Source: Lachnospiraceae bacterium (GTDB taxonomy: Bacteria > Bacillota > Clostridia > Lachnospirales > Lachnospiraceae). Taken from it: a stretch of 64,000 bases of DNA. Under the pieces are notes generated by a model that saw only the letters and a program-made list of their open reading frames with translations, did not search any database and was not told where the DNA came from. The stretch's first letter is position 1. Each line of letters begins with the position of its first letter. The position numbers and the translations under genes were made by a program. Shown here piece by piece: positions 37,200 through 45,377 of the stretch. Where the stretch lies: the NCBI GenBank assembly GCA_009777715.1, contig WRLH01000003.1, positions 80,952 to 144,951 on the forward strand, given 5' to 3'.

Positions 37200-38375
37200 T
37201 CAAACTTTCCTCACTGCTCCGCTTTCATGCGCGGCTTTTTTCACTGCTTCGGCAATATGCAGGGAAACCTCACGCTCTAATGGGCTTGGGACGATATAAT
37301 CTGGCTTAAGGTCGTTATCCTTTACGAATCCGGCAATCGCCTCCGCCGCCGCTATTTTCATTTTTTCGTTAATATCAGTCGCATTTGCCGCAAGCGCCCC
37401 TTTAAAAACACCGGGGAATGCCAAGGCATTATTAATCTGATTCGGAAAATCACTCCGCCCTGTCCCGACAATAACCGCGCCGCCGTCTTTGGCAAGATCT
37501 GGCATAATCTCTGGGATTGGGTTTGATAAGGGAAACAAAATCGGGTCTTTATTCATGCTTTCAACCATTGATTTGGTGACACAATCCGGTGCGGAAACCC
37601 CAATAAATAGATCCGTTCCCTTTATTACTTCGGAAAGACTTCCTTTCCGCATAAAGGGATTGGTTACTTCTGCGATTAATTCTTTTTCGGAGTTTAAGTT
37701 TTCGCGTGATTTGTAAATCGCTCCTTGCCTGTCGCATAAAATAATATTTTCGATCCCATAATCTTTAAGCAGCCGGGCGGTGGCAATTCCGGCCGCCCCA
37801 GCCCCATTAATAACAGTTGTTATTTTATTTTTTTCTTTCCCGGTCAGCTTAAGCGCATTCATGACGGCAGCCAGGACAACAATTGCCGTCCCATGCTGGT
37901 CGTCATGGAAAACCGGGATATCTAAGGCCGCCTTTAATTTCCGCTCGATGGTAAAACAGCGGGGAGCGGAGATATCTTCAAGGTTTATCCCGCCAAAGCT
38001 TCCGGCTAAAAGTTTTACGCAGTTTACGATTTCATCTATTTCATTGGAGCGGATGCAAAGCGGAATCGCGTCAACGTTGGCCAGCTCTTTAAAAAGGACT
38101 GCTTTTCCCTCCATGACTGGCATTGCTGCTTCCGGCCCGATATCACCAAGCCCAAGCACCGCCGTGCCGTCAGTTATGATGGCAACGGTGTTTTTTCGCC
38201 TCGTTAAGGCATAGCTCATTTCCGGGTCCTCTTTTATCATCAGGCAGGGTTTTGCCACTCCCGGGGTGTAAGCCAAGGAGAGGTCGTCTTTTGTTTTGAC
38301 CGGGACTCTGCTAATTACTTCGATTTTCCCTTGCCATTCAAGGTGTTTCTTTAATGATTCGGTTAAGTAGTCCAT
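37200..38375 (-). CDS. NAD(P)-dependent malic enzyme
   Basis: 391 residues, the short bacterial form. SLAYTPGVAKPC, AIITDGTAVLGLGDIG, FHDDQHGTAIV and the nucleotide-binding INGAGAAGIATARLL are present. It oxidatively decarboxylates malate to pyruvate. Position after fumarase and before glutamate synthase suggests a route from fumarate, released by ArgH and PurB, to pyruvate with NAD(P)H that glutamate synthase could use. That link is inferred from order. It has a 195-bp upstream gap with structured DNA. Confidence 0.93.
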   Translation of the reverse strand: MDYLTESLKKHLEWQGKIEVISRVPVKTKDDLSLAYTPGVAKPCLMIKEDPEMSYALTRRKNTVAIITDGTAVLGLGDIGPEAAMPVMEGKAVLFKELANVDAIPLCIRSNEIDEIVNCVKLLAGSFGGINLEDISAPRCFTIERKLKAALDIPVFHDDQHGTAIVVLAAVMNALKLTGKEKNKITTVINGAGAAGIATARLLKDYGIENIILCDRQGAIYKSRENLNSEKELIAEVTNPFMRKGSLSEVIKGTDLFIGVSAPDCVTKSMVESMNKDPILFPLSNPIPEIMPDLAKDGGAVIVGTGRSDFPNQINNALAFPGVFKGALAANATDINEKMKIAAAEAIAGFVKDNDLKPDYIVPSPLEREVSLHIAEAVKKAAHESGAVRKV

Positions 38376-38408
38376 TTTTATGCTCTTTTCTTTGTTAATT
38401 AGTTAGTC

Positions 38409-38528
38409 AGGCAAAATACAACTCTTCGTGGCGACTGTGTCCTAATTGGAGTAAATAAAAGTATTCTTTGGATAGAAGGCGGCCAAGGTCGTAATACAAC
38501 TAAAGTTGCTTACGAGTTATTTTTGCCT
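38409..38528. ncRNA. Structured repeat element, copy A, upstream of the malic enzyme gene
   Basis: A 120-bp sequence homologous to copy B at 31988-32093. It shares the AGGCAAAA / TTTTGCCT ends, GACCTTGGCCGCCTTCTATC (minus strand) and CCAATTAGGACA. It has an extra hairpin (CGTAA...TTACG around CAAC/GTTG) where copy B has a short loop. The inner helix is CGAC/GUCG here and GUGAG/CUCAC in copy B. Both copies lie in the same orientation just upstream of an operon gene. Riboswitch, processing signal or mobile element are all open. Confidence 0.55.
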
Positions 38529-38546
38529 TCCTCCGAGCTGTACGTC

Positions 38547-38568
38547 ATTGCGGCCTCCGAGCCGCAAT
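38547..38568. repeat. Palindrome behind the fumarase beta gene
   Basis: ATTGCGG / CCGCAAT arms with an 8-base loop lie directly after the fumB stop codon. The surrounding CGTCATTGCGG...CCGCAATCCC resembles short palindromic repeats dispersed in many bacterial genomes. No U tract follows on the minus strand. Confidence 0.5.
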
Positions 38569-38570
38569 CC

Positions 38571-39089
38571 CTACTTATATATACTGCGTCCCTCACTATC
38601 GATTGCCACAATCAAGGGCATTTTAAGCACGGTCAGCCGATAAATGGCCTCTGTCCCCAAATCCGCAAAAGCAATCACCTCACTTTCCGTAATGCAAAGT
38701 GACAATAACGCCCCTGCCCCGCCAAGCGCGGCAAGGTATAAGCCTTGATGCTCTTTGATGGCATTAGTGACGGCTTCCCCCCTTGCCCCTTTCCCGACCA
38801 TCACGCGAAGCCCCTCTTTTATCAGCCGCGGTGAAAATGAATCCATGCGGCCGCTAGTTGTTGGCCCGGCCGAACCGATTACTCTGCCCGGCGGGGCAGG
38901 GCAAGGGCCAGTATAATAAATTGCTTGGCCGCCATAATCAAAAGGGGGCTTTTTTCCATTTTCTGCCAATTCAAGCAAGCGTTTGTGGGCAGCGTCCCGG
39001 CCTGTATATAAGAAACCCGAAAGCAAAATATTATCGCCAGCCCGCAGGTTTTTTATTGTCTCATCTAAAAAAGGGGTCATTATCTCCAT
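38571..39089 (-). CDS. fumB: Fumarate hydratase class I, beta subunit
   Basis: 172 residues. Contains GRDAAHKRLLEL, PFDYGGQAIYYTGPCP and GSAGPTTSGRMD, the features of the beta domain of two-subunit Fe-S fumarase/tartrate dehydratase. It works with the alpha subunit encoded immediately upstream (the stop and start share a base, TAATG). The complex hydrates fumarate to malate. Confidence 0.92.
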   Translation of the reverse strand: MEIMTPFLDETIKNLRAGDNILLSGFLYTGRDAAHKRLLELAENGKKPPFDYGGQAIYYTGPCPAPPGRVIGSAGPTTSGRMDSFSPRLIKEGLRVMVGKGARGEAVTNAIKEHQGLYLAALGGAGALLSLCITESEVIAFADLGTEAIYRLTVLKMPLIVAIDSEGRSIYK

Positions 39090-39937
39090 TAAATTATCTC
39101 CGTCCGGTGCCTAAGGGCATGGCAAGCGGTGTTTACGGCCACCGGGAAACCAGCAATATGGGTCGGGTAACTAACAATTTGCACCGCCAGTGCTGTTGTT
39201 AATCCGCCGTAACCAGCCGGGCCGATATCCAATTGGTTAATCCGCCTTAAAAACCTTTCTTCTAGTTCATTAAGAACCGGGTCGGGGTTAGGGCTTCCGA
39301 CTGCACGGATTAACGCTTGTTTGGATAAAAGGGCTGCCTTTTCCATTGTCCCCCCTAGCCCAACGCCAACGATGAGCGGCGGGCATGGGTTTGCCCCGGC
39401 CTTTTTTACTGTCTCGATGATAAATTCCTCCGCCCCGGCAATTCCGTCAGCAGGGTTTAACATTTTCATGTTGCCCATGTTTTCACTGCCAAAACCCTTT
39501 GGCATGACGGTAATTTTTATCTCGTCACCCGGCGCAAAATCATAGTGGATTACGGCCGGGGTATTGTCATTTGTATTATTCCGGCTAAGCGGGCTATCAA
39601 TGACGCTGTTGCGGAAATATCCTTTGCGGTAACCAACCCTGATGCCCTCGTTAATTGCTGCGCTGATATTGCCTGTGACATGGACGTTTTCGCCAATCGT
39701 GACAAACACAATCACCATGCCTGTATCTTGGCAAAGGGGAAGCTGGTTAACTTCTGCCAGTTTGGCATTTTCTAAAAGCAGATTAAGGACCTTTTTTGCG
39801 GTTTGGTTCTCTTCACTTAATGAAGCGTTAAAAAGGGCTTGACGGACATCATCATTTAAGCAAAGATTGGCCTTGATACATAAATCTCTAACTGTTTCCG
39901 TTATTTTTTTTGCGTCAACTATCCGGATATCATTCAT
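39089..39937 (-). CDS. fumA: Fumarate hydratase class I, alpha subunit
   Basis: 282 residues with LPLCQDTGMVIVFV, MPKGFGSENMG and GVGLGGTMEKAALLSKQAL, typical of the Fe-S-bearing alpha subunit; conserved Cys at QLPLCQDTG, ANPCPPLIVG and NTACHALRH would bind the cluster. Overlaps argH by eight bases, which places fumarate hydration directly after the fumarate-releasing step of arginine synthesis. Confidence 0.92.
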   Translation of the reverse strand: MNDIRIVDAKKITETVRDLCIKANLCLNDDVRQALFNASLSEENQTAKKVLNLLLENAKLAEVNQLPLCQDTGMVIVFVTIGENVHVTGNISAAINEGIRVGYRKGYFRNSVIDSPLSRNNTNDNTPAVIHYDFAPGDEIKITVMPKGFGSENMGNMKMLNPADGIAGAEEFIIETVKKAGANPCPPLIVGVGLGGTMEKAALLSKQALIRAVGSPNPDPVLNELEERFLRRINQLDIGPAGYGGLTTALAVQIVSYPTHIAGFPVAVNTACHALRHRTEII

Positions 39938-41318
39938 CGGCCTGATTCTTCCTTATGAATAAAATGCCGTCATTTATGGCGTTAAGAACTGCTTTTTCGC
40001 CTGGCCCGCCGGGTAATGAGCGTGAGTTGATTAAATTTTCCACCATTAAGGCTGTAAAGATATCTTCATCAAAAACTGGCGTGATATCCTTAAATTCGTT
40101 TAAAGTAAGTTCACCTAATCTTTTGTTTTTGCCCACAGCATATGAAACAAGTTTTCCGGTCATTTCATGGGCTTCCCTAAAAGGCACGCCCTTTTTGACC
40201 AGATAATCCGCCGCGTCAGTTGCGTCCGTATATCCGCCGCCAGCACTTTCTGACATCTTTTCTTTATTAAAGGTGATATTTTCAATCATGCCCGTAAAAG
40301 CAAACAGGCAAGCTTTCACCGTGTCAGCCGCATCAAAAACGGCCTCTTTATCCTCCTGCATATCCTTGTTATATGCTAAAGGCAAGGCTTTCATCACCGT
40401 CAGCAAGCTAATCAAATTGCCGTAAACACGCCCCGTTTTTCCGCGGATTAATTCGGCAATATCGGGGTTTTTCTTTTGGGGCATAATCGATGACCCGGTT
40501 GAATATGCGTCTGATATTTCGATAAAACCAAATGAATCCGTTGCCCAGATAATGATTTCCTCACAAAAACGGCTTAAATGTGTCATTATCAGCGATAGCG
40601 AAAAAACAAATTCCATGCAAAAATCGCGGTCGGAAACGGAGTCAAGGCTATTCTTAGTCAGTTCCTTAAAACCAAGCAGGTCTTTTACCAAATCGCGGTC
40701 AAGCGGATAAGAAGTCCCTGCCAACGCTCCCGCACCCAAAGGCATTTCGTCTGTCCGTAAAATCAAATCACAAAGCCTTTCATAATCGCGTTTGAACATC
40801 TGGAAATATGCCATCAGATGATGGGCAAGCGTAATCGGCTGGGCTTTTTGCAGATGGGTAAAGCCGGGCATGACTGTCTTTAGATGAAGCTTTGCCGTCT
40901 CCGATAAGGTCTCAAGCAATAAAAGCAGCTGCTTTTTAAGAGCCTTGGTTTCTTCTTTGACATACATTCGCATATCCAAAGCAACTTGGTCATTCCGGCT
41001 TCTTCCGGTATGTAAGCGTTTGCCAGCTTCGCCAATCCGTTTCACCAATTCGGCCTCAACAAAAGAATGAATGTCTTCAAAAGAAAGGTCGATTTTTAGG
41101 CTTCCGGCTTCGAGTTCAGCCAAAATGCCTGTTAAGCCCTGGGTAATCAAATGTGCATCGGCACTAGAAATAATCCCTTGCTTGCCCAGCATTTTGGCAT
41201 GGGCCAAACTGCCGCTGATATCATGCTTAAAAAGCCTTTGGTCAAACATGATTGAAGATTGGAAAAAATTGGCAAATGAATCTGTTTGCCCCGAAAAACG
41301 GCCGCCCCACAATTTCAT
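39930..41318 (-). CDS. argH: Argininosuccinate lyase
   Basis: 462 residues, standard length. LWGGRFSGQTDSF at the N-terminus, HTGRSRNDQVALDMRMY and the superfamily signature GSSIMPQKKNPD are all intact. It splits argininosuccinate into arginine and fumarate. The start overlaps the argG stop by four bases (ATGA). PurB at 52 kb is a member of the same superfamily and also yields fumarate. Confidence 0.96.
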   Translation of the reverse strand: MKLWGGRFSGQTDSFANFFQSSIMFDQRLFKHDISGSLAHAKMLGKQGIISSADAHLITQGLTGILAELEAGSLKIDLSFEDIHSFVEAELVKRIGEAGKRLHTGRSRNDQVALDMRMYVKEETKALKKQLLLLLETLSETAKLHLKTVMPGFTHLQKAQPITLAHHLMAYFQMFKRDYERLCDLILRTDEMPLGAGALAGTSYPLDRDLVKDLLGFKELTKNSLDSVSDRDFCMEFVFSLSLIMTHLSRFCEEIIIWATDSFGFIEISDAYSTGSSIMPQKKNPDIAELIRGKTGRVYGNLISLLTVMKALPLAYNKDMQEDKEAVFDAADTVKACLFAFTGMIENITFNKEKMSESAGGGYTDATDAADYLVKKGVPFREAHEMTGKLVSYAVGKNKRLGELTLNEFKDITPVFDEDIFTALMVENLINSRSLPGGPGEKAVLNAINDGILFIRKNQADE

Positions 41319-42538
41319 AGCTCCTGTTGCTCCTTTTCGTGATTTTTTTGCATTAAGGCACGGACATGGACCGGGAGGCTAAATAGGTTAATGAATCCTT
41401 CGGCGTCCTGATGGTTGTATAGCTCCCCGGTCGTAAAGCTTGACAGGCTTTCGCTATAAAGGGAAAAAGGCGAGCTTGAACCCCTCGTGATAATATTGCC
41501 CTTATAAAGCTTAAGTTTTACTGTCCCGGTCACTGTCTCTTGCGTTTTTTCAACAAATGCTCCCAGTGCTTCCCTTAAGGGGGTGAACCATTCGCCGCTA
41601 TAAATCAGCTCTGCCATTTTGCCGCTGATGACATCTTTAAATGCCATCGTCTTGCGGTCAAGGCATAAATGCTCAAGCTCCCGGTGGGCAAAATAAAGAA
41701 TCGTTCCGCCCGGCGTTTCGTATATGCCCCGCGATTTCATTCCCACCACGCGGTTTTCGCACAAATCGGTGATTCCGATTCCGTTTCTTCCGCCGATTTC
41801 ATTTAATGCTTCCACCATTTTTACGCCCGCTGCTGCTTCGCCGTTTAGTTTGACTGGAATGCCTTTTTCAAAATAAAGCTCAATATTTTCCGGTTCAGCC
41901 GGGGCATCTTGCGGCATGACCGACATTTTGAGGATATGGCGATAATCCGGTTCAATGTCTGGATTCTCAAGCTCTAAGCCCTCATGGCTTATATGCCATA
42001 AATTTTCGTCACGGCTATAGCTTTGGTCTTGTTTCATCGGGACCGAGATGCCGCGTTCTTTAAGGTATTCCATCGCATCCTCGCGAGATTTTATTGACCA
42101 TAGCCGCCATGGGGCGATGACTTTTAACATGGGGGCAAATGCTTTGATGGTCAGCTCAAAGCGGATCTGGTCATTGCCTTTGCCTGTCGCGCCGTGGCAT
42201 ATTGCTGTTGCTTCGTAAGATAAAGCGGTCTCAACTAGTTTTTTGGCGATTAAGGGACGGGCAATCGCCGTTCCGAGCAAATATTTATCTTCGTAGATTG
42301 CGTTTGCCTTTAGCATGGGGAAGATATAATCGGAAACAAATTCGGCTCTTGCGTTAATTACAACTGCTTCGTCCGCTCCGGTTTCAAGGGCTTTTCTTTT
42401 GATTAAAGGATAAGCCGTTACTTGGCCGACATCAACACAGCAAGCGATTACGATTGCATTTTGATAGTTTTCCTTTAGCCAAGGGATAATTGCGGTTGTG
42501 TCAAGGCCGCCCGAATAAGCTAATACTATTTTTTCCAT
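41315..42538 (-). CDS. argG: Argininosuccinate synthase
   Basis: 407 residues with the N-terminal ATP-pyrophosphatase motif AYSGGLDTTAIIPWL and downstream GATGKGNDQIRFE and TPGGTILYFAHRELE. It joins citrulline and aspartate. The TTAATGGACTAATGG junction shows the start overlapping the stop of the DapF-like gene. Other arginine genes are not in the window; CarAB downstream provides carbamoyl phosphate. Confidence 0.96.
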   Translation of the reverse strand: MEKIVLAYSGGLDTTAIIPWLKENYQNAIVIACCVDVGQVTAYPLIKRKALETGADEAVVINARAEFVSDYIFPMLKANAIYEDKYLLGTAIARPLIAKKLVETALSYEATAICHGATGKGNDQIRFELTIKAFAPMLKVIAPWRLWSIKSREDAMEYLKERGISVPMKQDQSYSRDENLWHISHEGLELENPDIEPDYRHILKMSVMPQDAPAEPENIELYFEKGIPVKLNGEAAAGVKMVEALNEIGGRNGIGITDLCENRVVGMKSRGIYETPGGTILYFAHRELEHLCLDRKTMAFKDVISGKMAELIYSGEWFTPLREALGAFVEKTQETVTGTVKLKLYKGNIITRGSSSPFSLYSESLSSFTTGELYNHQDAEGFINLFSLPVHVRALMQKNHEKEQQEL

Positions 42539-43029
42539 TAGTCCATTAACTCCTTTTTTCCGGTTAAAATAACTTCATCATTTTCGCCGCGTCCCCATTC
42601 GGTTAGAAAGCTGTTCCCGCCCATCGTGACTTTTACTTTTGTTATGCAAGTTTTATTAAGCATGATGGCGACTGTCCCGGCAACTGCCGCGGCTTCGTTT
42701 GTATATGCGGTTTCGCCTTCGCCGTGTTGCCAGAGCCTTGTTTCTAAGCTTTCTTCGTCTTGTTTTTTGGCAAAAATTATGCTTGCCCCTTTAGGGAAAA
42801 TGGCATTCGTCCCCAGCAAAGCACCAATTTTCTTTACATCAACGCTTTTTAAGTCATCAACAAACAAAACACCGTGCGGCCTGCCAAGTGAAATAACCGT
42901 GACTTTAAGGATTTCGCCGTCAATTAAGAGCGGGTTATTGATACACATTGGCGAGCCATTATATAAAACCGGAATCAGGTACGGAGCGGTAATCGGTTTG
43001 CCAAATGAAACAGAAATATTGTTATTCAT
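42538..43029 (-). CDS. Stand-alone DapF C-terminal-domain-like protein lacking the catalytic Cys
   Basis: 163 residues from the ATG at 43029 (GGAGG just upstream). The sequence follows the second half of diaminopimelate epimerase: LGRPHGVLFVDDLKSVDVKKIG, FPKGASIIFAK, RLWQHGEGET, MGGNSFLTEWG (stretches quoted in part). Where active DapF has GETLACGTGA this protein has GETAYTNEAAA, so that Cys is absent. The N-terminal half with the other Cys is missing too. It is short, in frame and tightly coupled to gdhA and argG, so it is probably a real gene with a non-epimerase role. Confidence 0.65.
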   Translation of the reverse strand: MNNNISVSFGKPITAPYLIPVLYNGSPMCINNPLLIDGEILKVTVISLGRPHGVLFVDDLKSVDVKKIGALLGTNAIFPKGASIIFAKKQDEESLETRLWQHGEGETAYTNEAAAVAGTVAIMLNKTCITKVKVTMGGNSFLTEWGRGENDEVILTGKKELMD

Positions 43030-43042
43030 ACTAACCTCCCAA

Positions 43043-44374
43043 TCAGATATTGCCTTGCATAAGCATTGCGTCAGCAACTTTTTTGAATCCGGCGATATTC
43101 GCCCCGGCAACAAGGTTGCCTTTCATGCCGTAACGCTCGGCGGCCTTATAGCTGCTTATATAAATATCGTGCATGATATCCTTTAGTTTCCGGTCAACTT
43201 TTTCAAATGCCCATGAAAGGCGGGTGCTGTTTTGCGCCATTTCAAGGGCTGATACCGCAACTCCGCCAGCATTGGCCGCTTTGCCCGGAGCAAAGCAGAT
43301 ATTATTTTCCTGCAACAAATGGGTTGCTTCCAATGTGGTTGACATATTTGATCCCTCGGCCACAACAATACAGCCGTTTTTGACCAAATATTTTGCGCCG
43401 TCTTCATCAAGCTCATTTTGGGTCGCGCAGGGCAGGGCGACATGGCAAGGGACTGACCAAATCAAGCCATTTTCGACATATTCCGCCGTTTTATGGAAGT
43501 TAAGATAGTCTTTTATCCGGCCGCGGTTTTTTTCTTTGATTTGCTTAACTGTTTCAATTTCGATTCCATTTAAGTCAGATATATAACCGTTCGAGTCACT
43601 CATGGCGATTACTTTTGCGCCATATTGGATTGCTTTCTCGGCTGCATAAATCGCCACGTTCCCGCTTCCGGAAATGACAACTGCTTTTCCGCTAAAGTCG
43701 GTCTTTTTGGCATTAAGCATATTTTCCGCCATATAAACAAGGCCGTAACCTGTCGCTTCGGTCCTGACAAGCGAACCGCCGTAACTAAGCCCTTTTCCGG
43801 TAAATGCTCCCTCATATTGCCCAGTCAGTCTTTTATACTGCCCGTACATATATCCAATCTCGCGGCCGCCAACGCCAATGTCCCCGGCTGGAATATCCTG
43901 GTCCTGGCCGATATGACGGTACAATTCATTGATGAAGCTTTGGCAAAAAGCCATCACTTCCCGGGAAGATTTTCCTTTCGGGTCAAAATCAGCTCCGCCT
44001 TTTCCGCCGCCAATCGCCAGCCCGGTTAATGAGTTTTTAAAAATTTGCTCAAAACCAAGGAATTTGATGACGCTTAGGTTGACGCTCGGATGGAAGCGAA
44101 GCCCGCCTTTATATGGGCCGATGGCACTATTAAACTGGACGCGGTAACCACGGTTAACATTAATTTCACCGTCATCACTAATCCAAGGGACGCGAAAGAT
44201 GGTCTGGCGTTCAGGTTCAACCAGCCGTTCTAAGATTTTTTCTTTTTCGTATTCCGGATTTTCGGCAATAAAAGGGGCAAGCGTTGGGATAATTTCCGTC
44301 AAGGCTTGGTGAAATTCCGGCTCGTTAGGGTTTTTCGTTATTGCTTCTTTAAGCACTTTTTCCGTATAATTCAT
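43043..44374 (-). CDS. gdhA: Glutamate dehydrogenase
   Basis: 443 residues from the ATG at 44374, where AAAGGAG sits eight bases upstream; a longer frame upstream runs through the leader structure and is rejected. GPYKGGLRFHPSVNLSVIKF, GGGKGGADFDPKGKS and the dinucleotide-binding VISGSGNVAIYAAEKA mark the NADP-type hexameric family. It interconverts 2-oxoglutarate plus ammonia and glutamate. It is the first gene of the long minus-strand run and has a strong promoter and an ANTAR-type leader. Confidence 0.95.
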   Translation of the reverse strand: MNYTEKVLKEAITKNPNEPEFHQALTEIIPTLAPFIAENPEYEKEKILERLVEPERQTIFRVPWISDDGEINVNRGYRVQFNSAIGPYKGGLRFHPSVNLSVIKFLGFEQIFKNSLTGLAIGGGKGGADFDPKGKSSREVMAFCQSFINELYRHIGQDQDIPAGDIGVGGREIGYMYGQYKRLTGQYEGAFTGKGLSYGGSLVRTEATGYGLVYMAENMLNAKKTDFSGKAVVISGSGNVAIYAAEKAIQYGAKVIAMSDSNGYISDLNGIEIETVKQIKEKNRGRIKDYLNFHKTAEYVENGLIWSVPCHVALPCATQNELDEDGAKYLVKNGCIVVAEGSNMSTTLEATHLLQENNICFAPGKAANAGGVAVSALEMAQNSTRLSWAFEKVDRKLKDIMHDIYISSYKAAERYGMKGNLVAGANIAGFKKVADAMLMQGNI

Positions 44375-44399
44375 GTGTGGACTCCTTTTTTCATAAATG

Positions 44400-44450
44400 A
44401 AAAAAGGCACTCACCGGCAACTGAAAAATCAATTGCCGATAAACACCTTT
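44400..44450 (-). terminator. Conditional intrinsic terminator, gdhA leader
   Basis: 22-bp stem with UUUU loop; the 3' arm ends in GUGCCUUU and runs into UUUC, giving six U in total. It would stop transcription before gdhA unless the hexaloop hairpin forms. Confidence 0.75.
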
Positions 44451-44458
44451 GTTTATCG
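44403..44458 (-). promoter_or_regulatory. ANTAR-type hexaloop leader of gdhA with overlapping terminator
   Basis: The RNA starts with CGAUAAAC-AAAGGU-GUUUAUCG (44458-44437), an 8-bp stem with the hexaloop AAAGGU. A second fold pairs 44450-44429 with 44424-44403, 22 consecutive pairs (several G-U) around a UUUU loop, and is followed by U residues. Its 5' arm begins with the loop bases themselves, so the hexaloop hairpin and the terminator exclude each other. The predicted start site is at the base of the hexaloop hairpin. This is the best of the three leaders. Confidence 0.78.
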
Positions 44459-44463
44459 TGCCT

Positions 44464-44493
44464 AGTTTAGCATAAACCGACCTAGGCTGTCAA
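44464..44493 (-). promoter_or_regulatory. Promoter of gdhA and the long nitrogen operon
   Basis: TTGACA (44493-44488), 18-bp spacer, TAAACT (44469-44464) on the minus strand. The start is expected near 44457. Confidence 0.8.
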
Positions 44494-44647
44494 GTTATTT
44501 TTTTTGCCATTACATTTCCATTCTTTACCACCCTGAAAAAATTTCCAAAATATGGTAAAATTTTTGGCCGAAATTTTTCATTTATTAGGCTTTGTCAGCA
44601 CTTTTTGTCCTAATTCTTACATATTATTCCCAATTCTGCTAAGGGTA

Positions 44648-44675
44648 TTGTATTTACTTTTTAGATAGTTATAAT
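44648..44675 (+). promoter_or_regulatory. Candidate promoter of the two small membrane-anchored proteins
   Basis: TTGTAT (44648-44653), 16-bp spacer, TATAAT (44670-44675) on the plus strand, about 85 bases before the first start codon. The region 44494-44647 between this and the gdhA promoter is AT-rich with nothing else I can support. Confidence 0.5.
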
Positions 44676-44762
44676 TAAATAAGAGGGAAAACCTGGACTT
44701 AAGAAGCAAAGCTGTATTATTTATAGTACATACTTAATATAGTAAAGATGGAGGCAGTTAGA

Positions 44763-45377
44763 ATGAAGCAAAATAAGACCATAAAAATAACTAAGAAAAA
44801 AGCTGTTGCCATAGTATTTGTACTCGCATTAATCGGTTTTAGCATATATAATATAATGTGGTTCAGCTATGTAAAGAAATTTGATGTTTTTCTATATAAT
44901 GAAAACTTGCAGGCAATAAAATACAAACCGGTAACGGCACCGGATTTTGTGGTCCTTAGTAATGGGGTTGAAATACCTTATAGCTATGAAAGATATACTT
45001 TTTTTGAATCAGATGGCTGGAAAAGTTATAGTTTCCGCGATTGTGATTATAATGAGCATGGCTATTCCTATAGCATTGTGATACCGCCTTATCTTAAATT
45101 TGGCGGAAACATCCAGATATCCCACCAGACAGAAGAGCTGAGAGTTAGTGTAATATTATCGCCAAAAGATTGGGTTTATTATTTAGATATAGGTGAAATT
45201 TCGGACAACCACATATACTCATATGGATCTTTAGTTGATAGAAACGGCAAACCCATTGACCCCGATATTGAAAATGAACATATCAAAACATGGCTGGAAC
45301 TTTATGAAAAGCATAATGAGCCAATAAGGGAATTGTTTGAAGCTGCAAGAGAAATGTACGGTGATGCGTTGCAATGA
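44763..45377 (+). CDS. Single-pass membrane-anchored protein, copy 1
   Basis: 204 residues from the ATG at 44763, chosen because GGAGG lies eight bases upstream. A basic N-terminus is followed by one hydrophobic helix (AVAIVFVLALIGFSIYNIMW); the rest should lie outside the membrane. The C-terminal region (IVIPPYLKFGG, LVDRNGKPIDP, TWLELYEKHNEPIRELFE) is clearly paralogous to the next gene. I do not recognise the family. It is on the opposite strand to the nitrogen genes on either side, with lower G+C, and may be an insertion between them. Confidence 0.75.
   Translation: MKQNKTIKITKKKAVAIVFVLALIGFSIYNIMWFSYVKKFDVFLYNENLQAIKYKPVTAPDFVVLSNGVEIPYSYERYTFFESDGWKSYSFRDCDYNEHGYSYSIVIPPYLKFGGNIQISHQTEELRVSVILSPKDWVYYLDIGEISDNHIYSYGSLVDRNGKPIDPDIENEHIKTWLELYEKHNEPIRELFEAAREMYGDALQ

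Noticed and set aside
44375..44410. Longer gdhA start upstream of 44374
   Set aside because: The extra codons run through the terminator hairpin, while a good ribosome site lies eight bases before the ATG at 44374.
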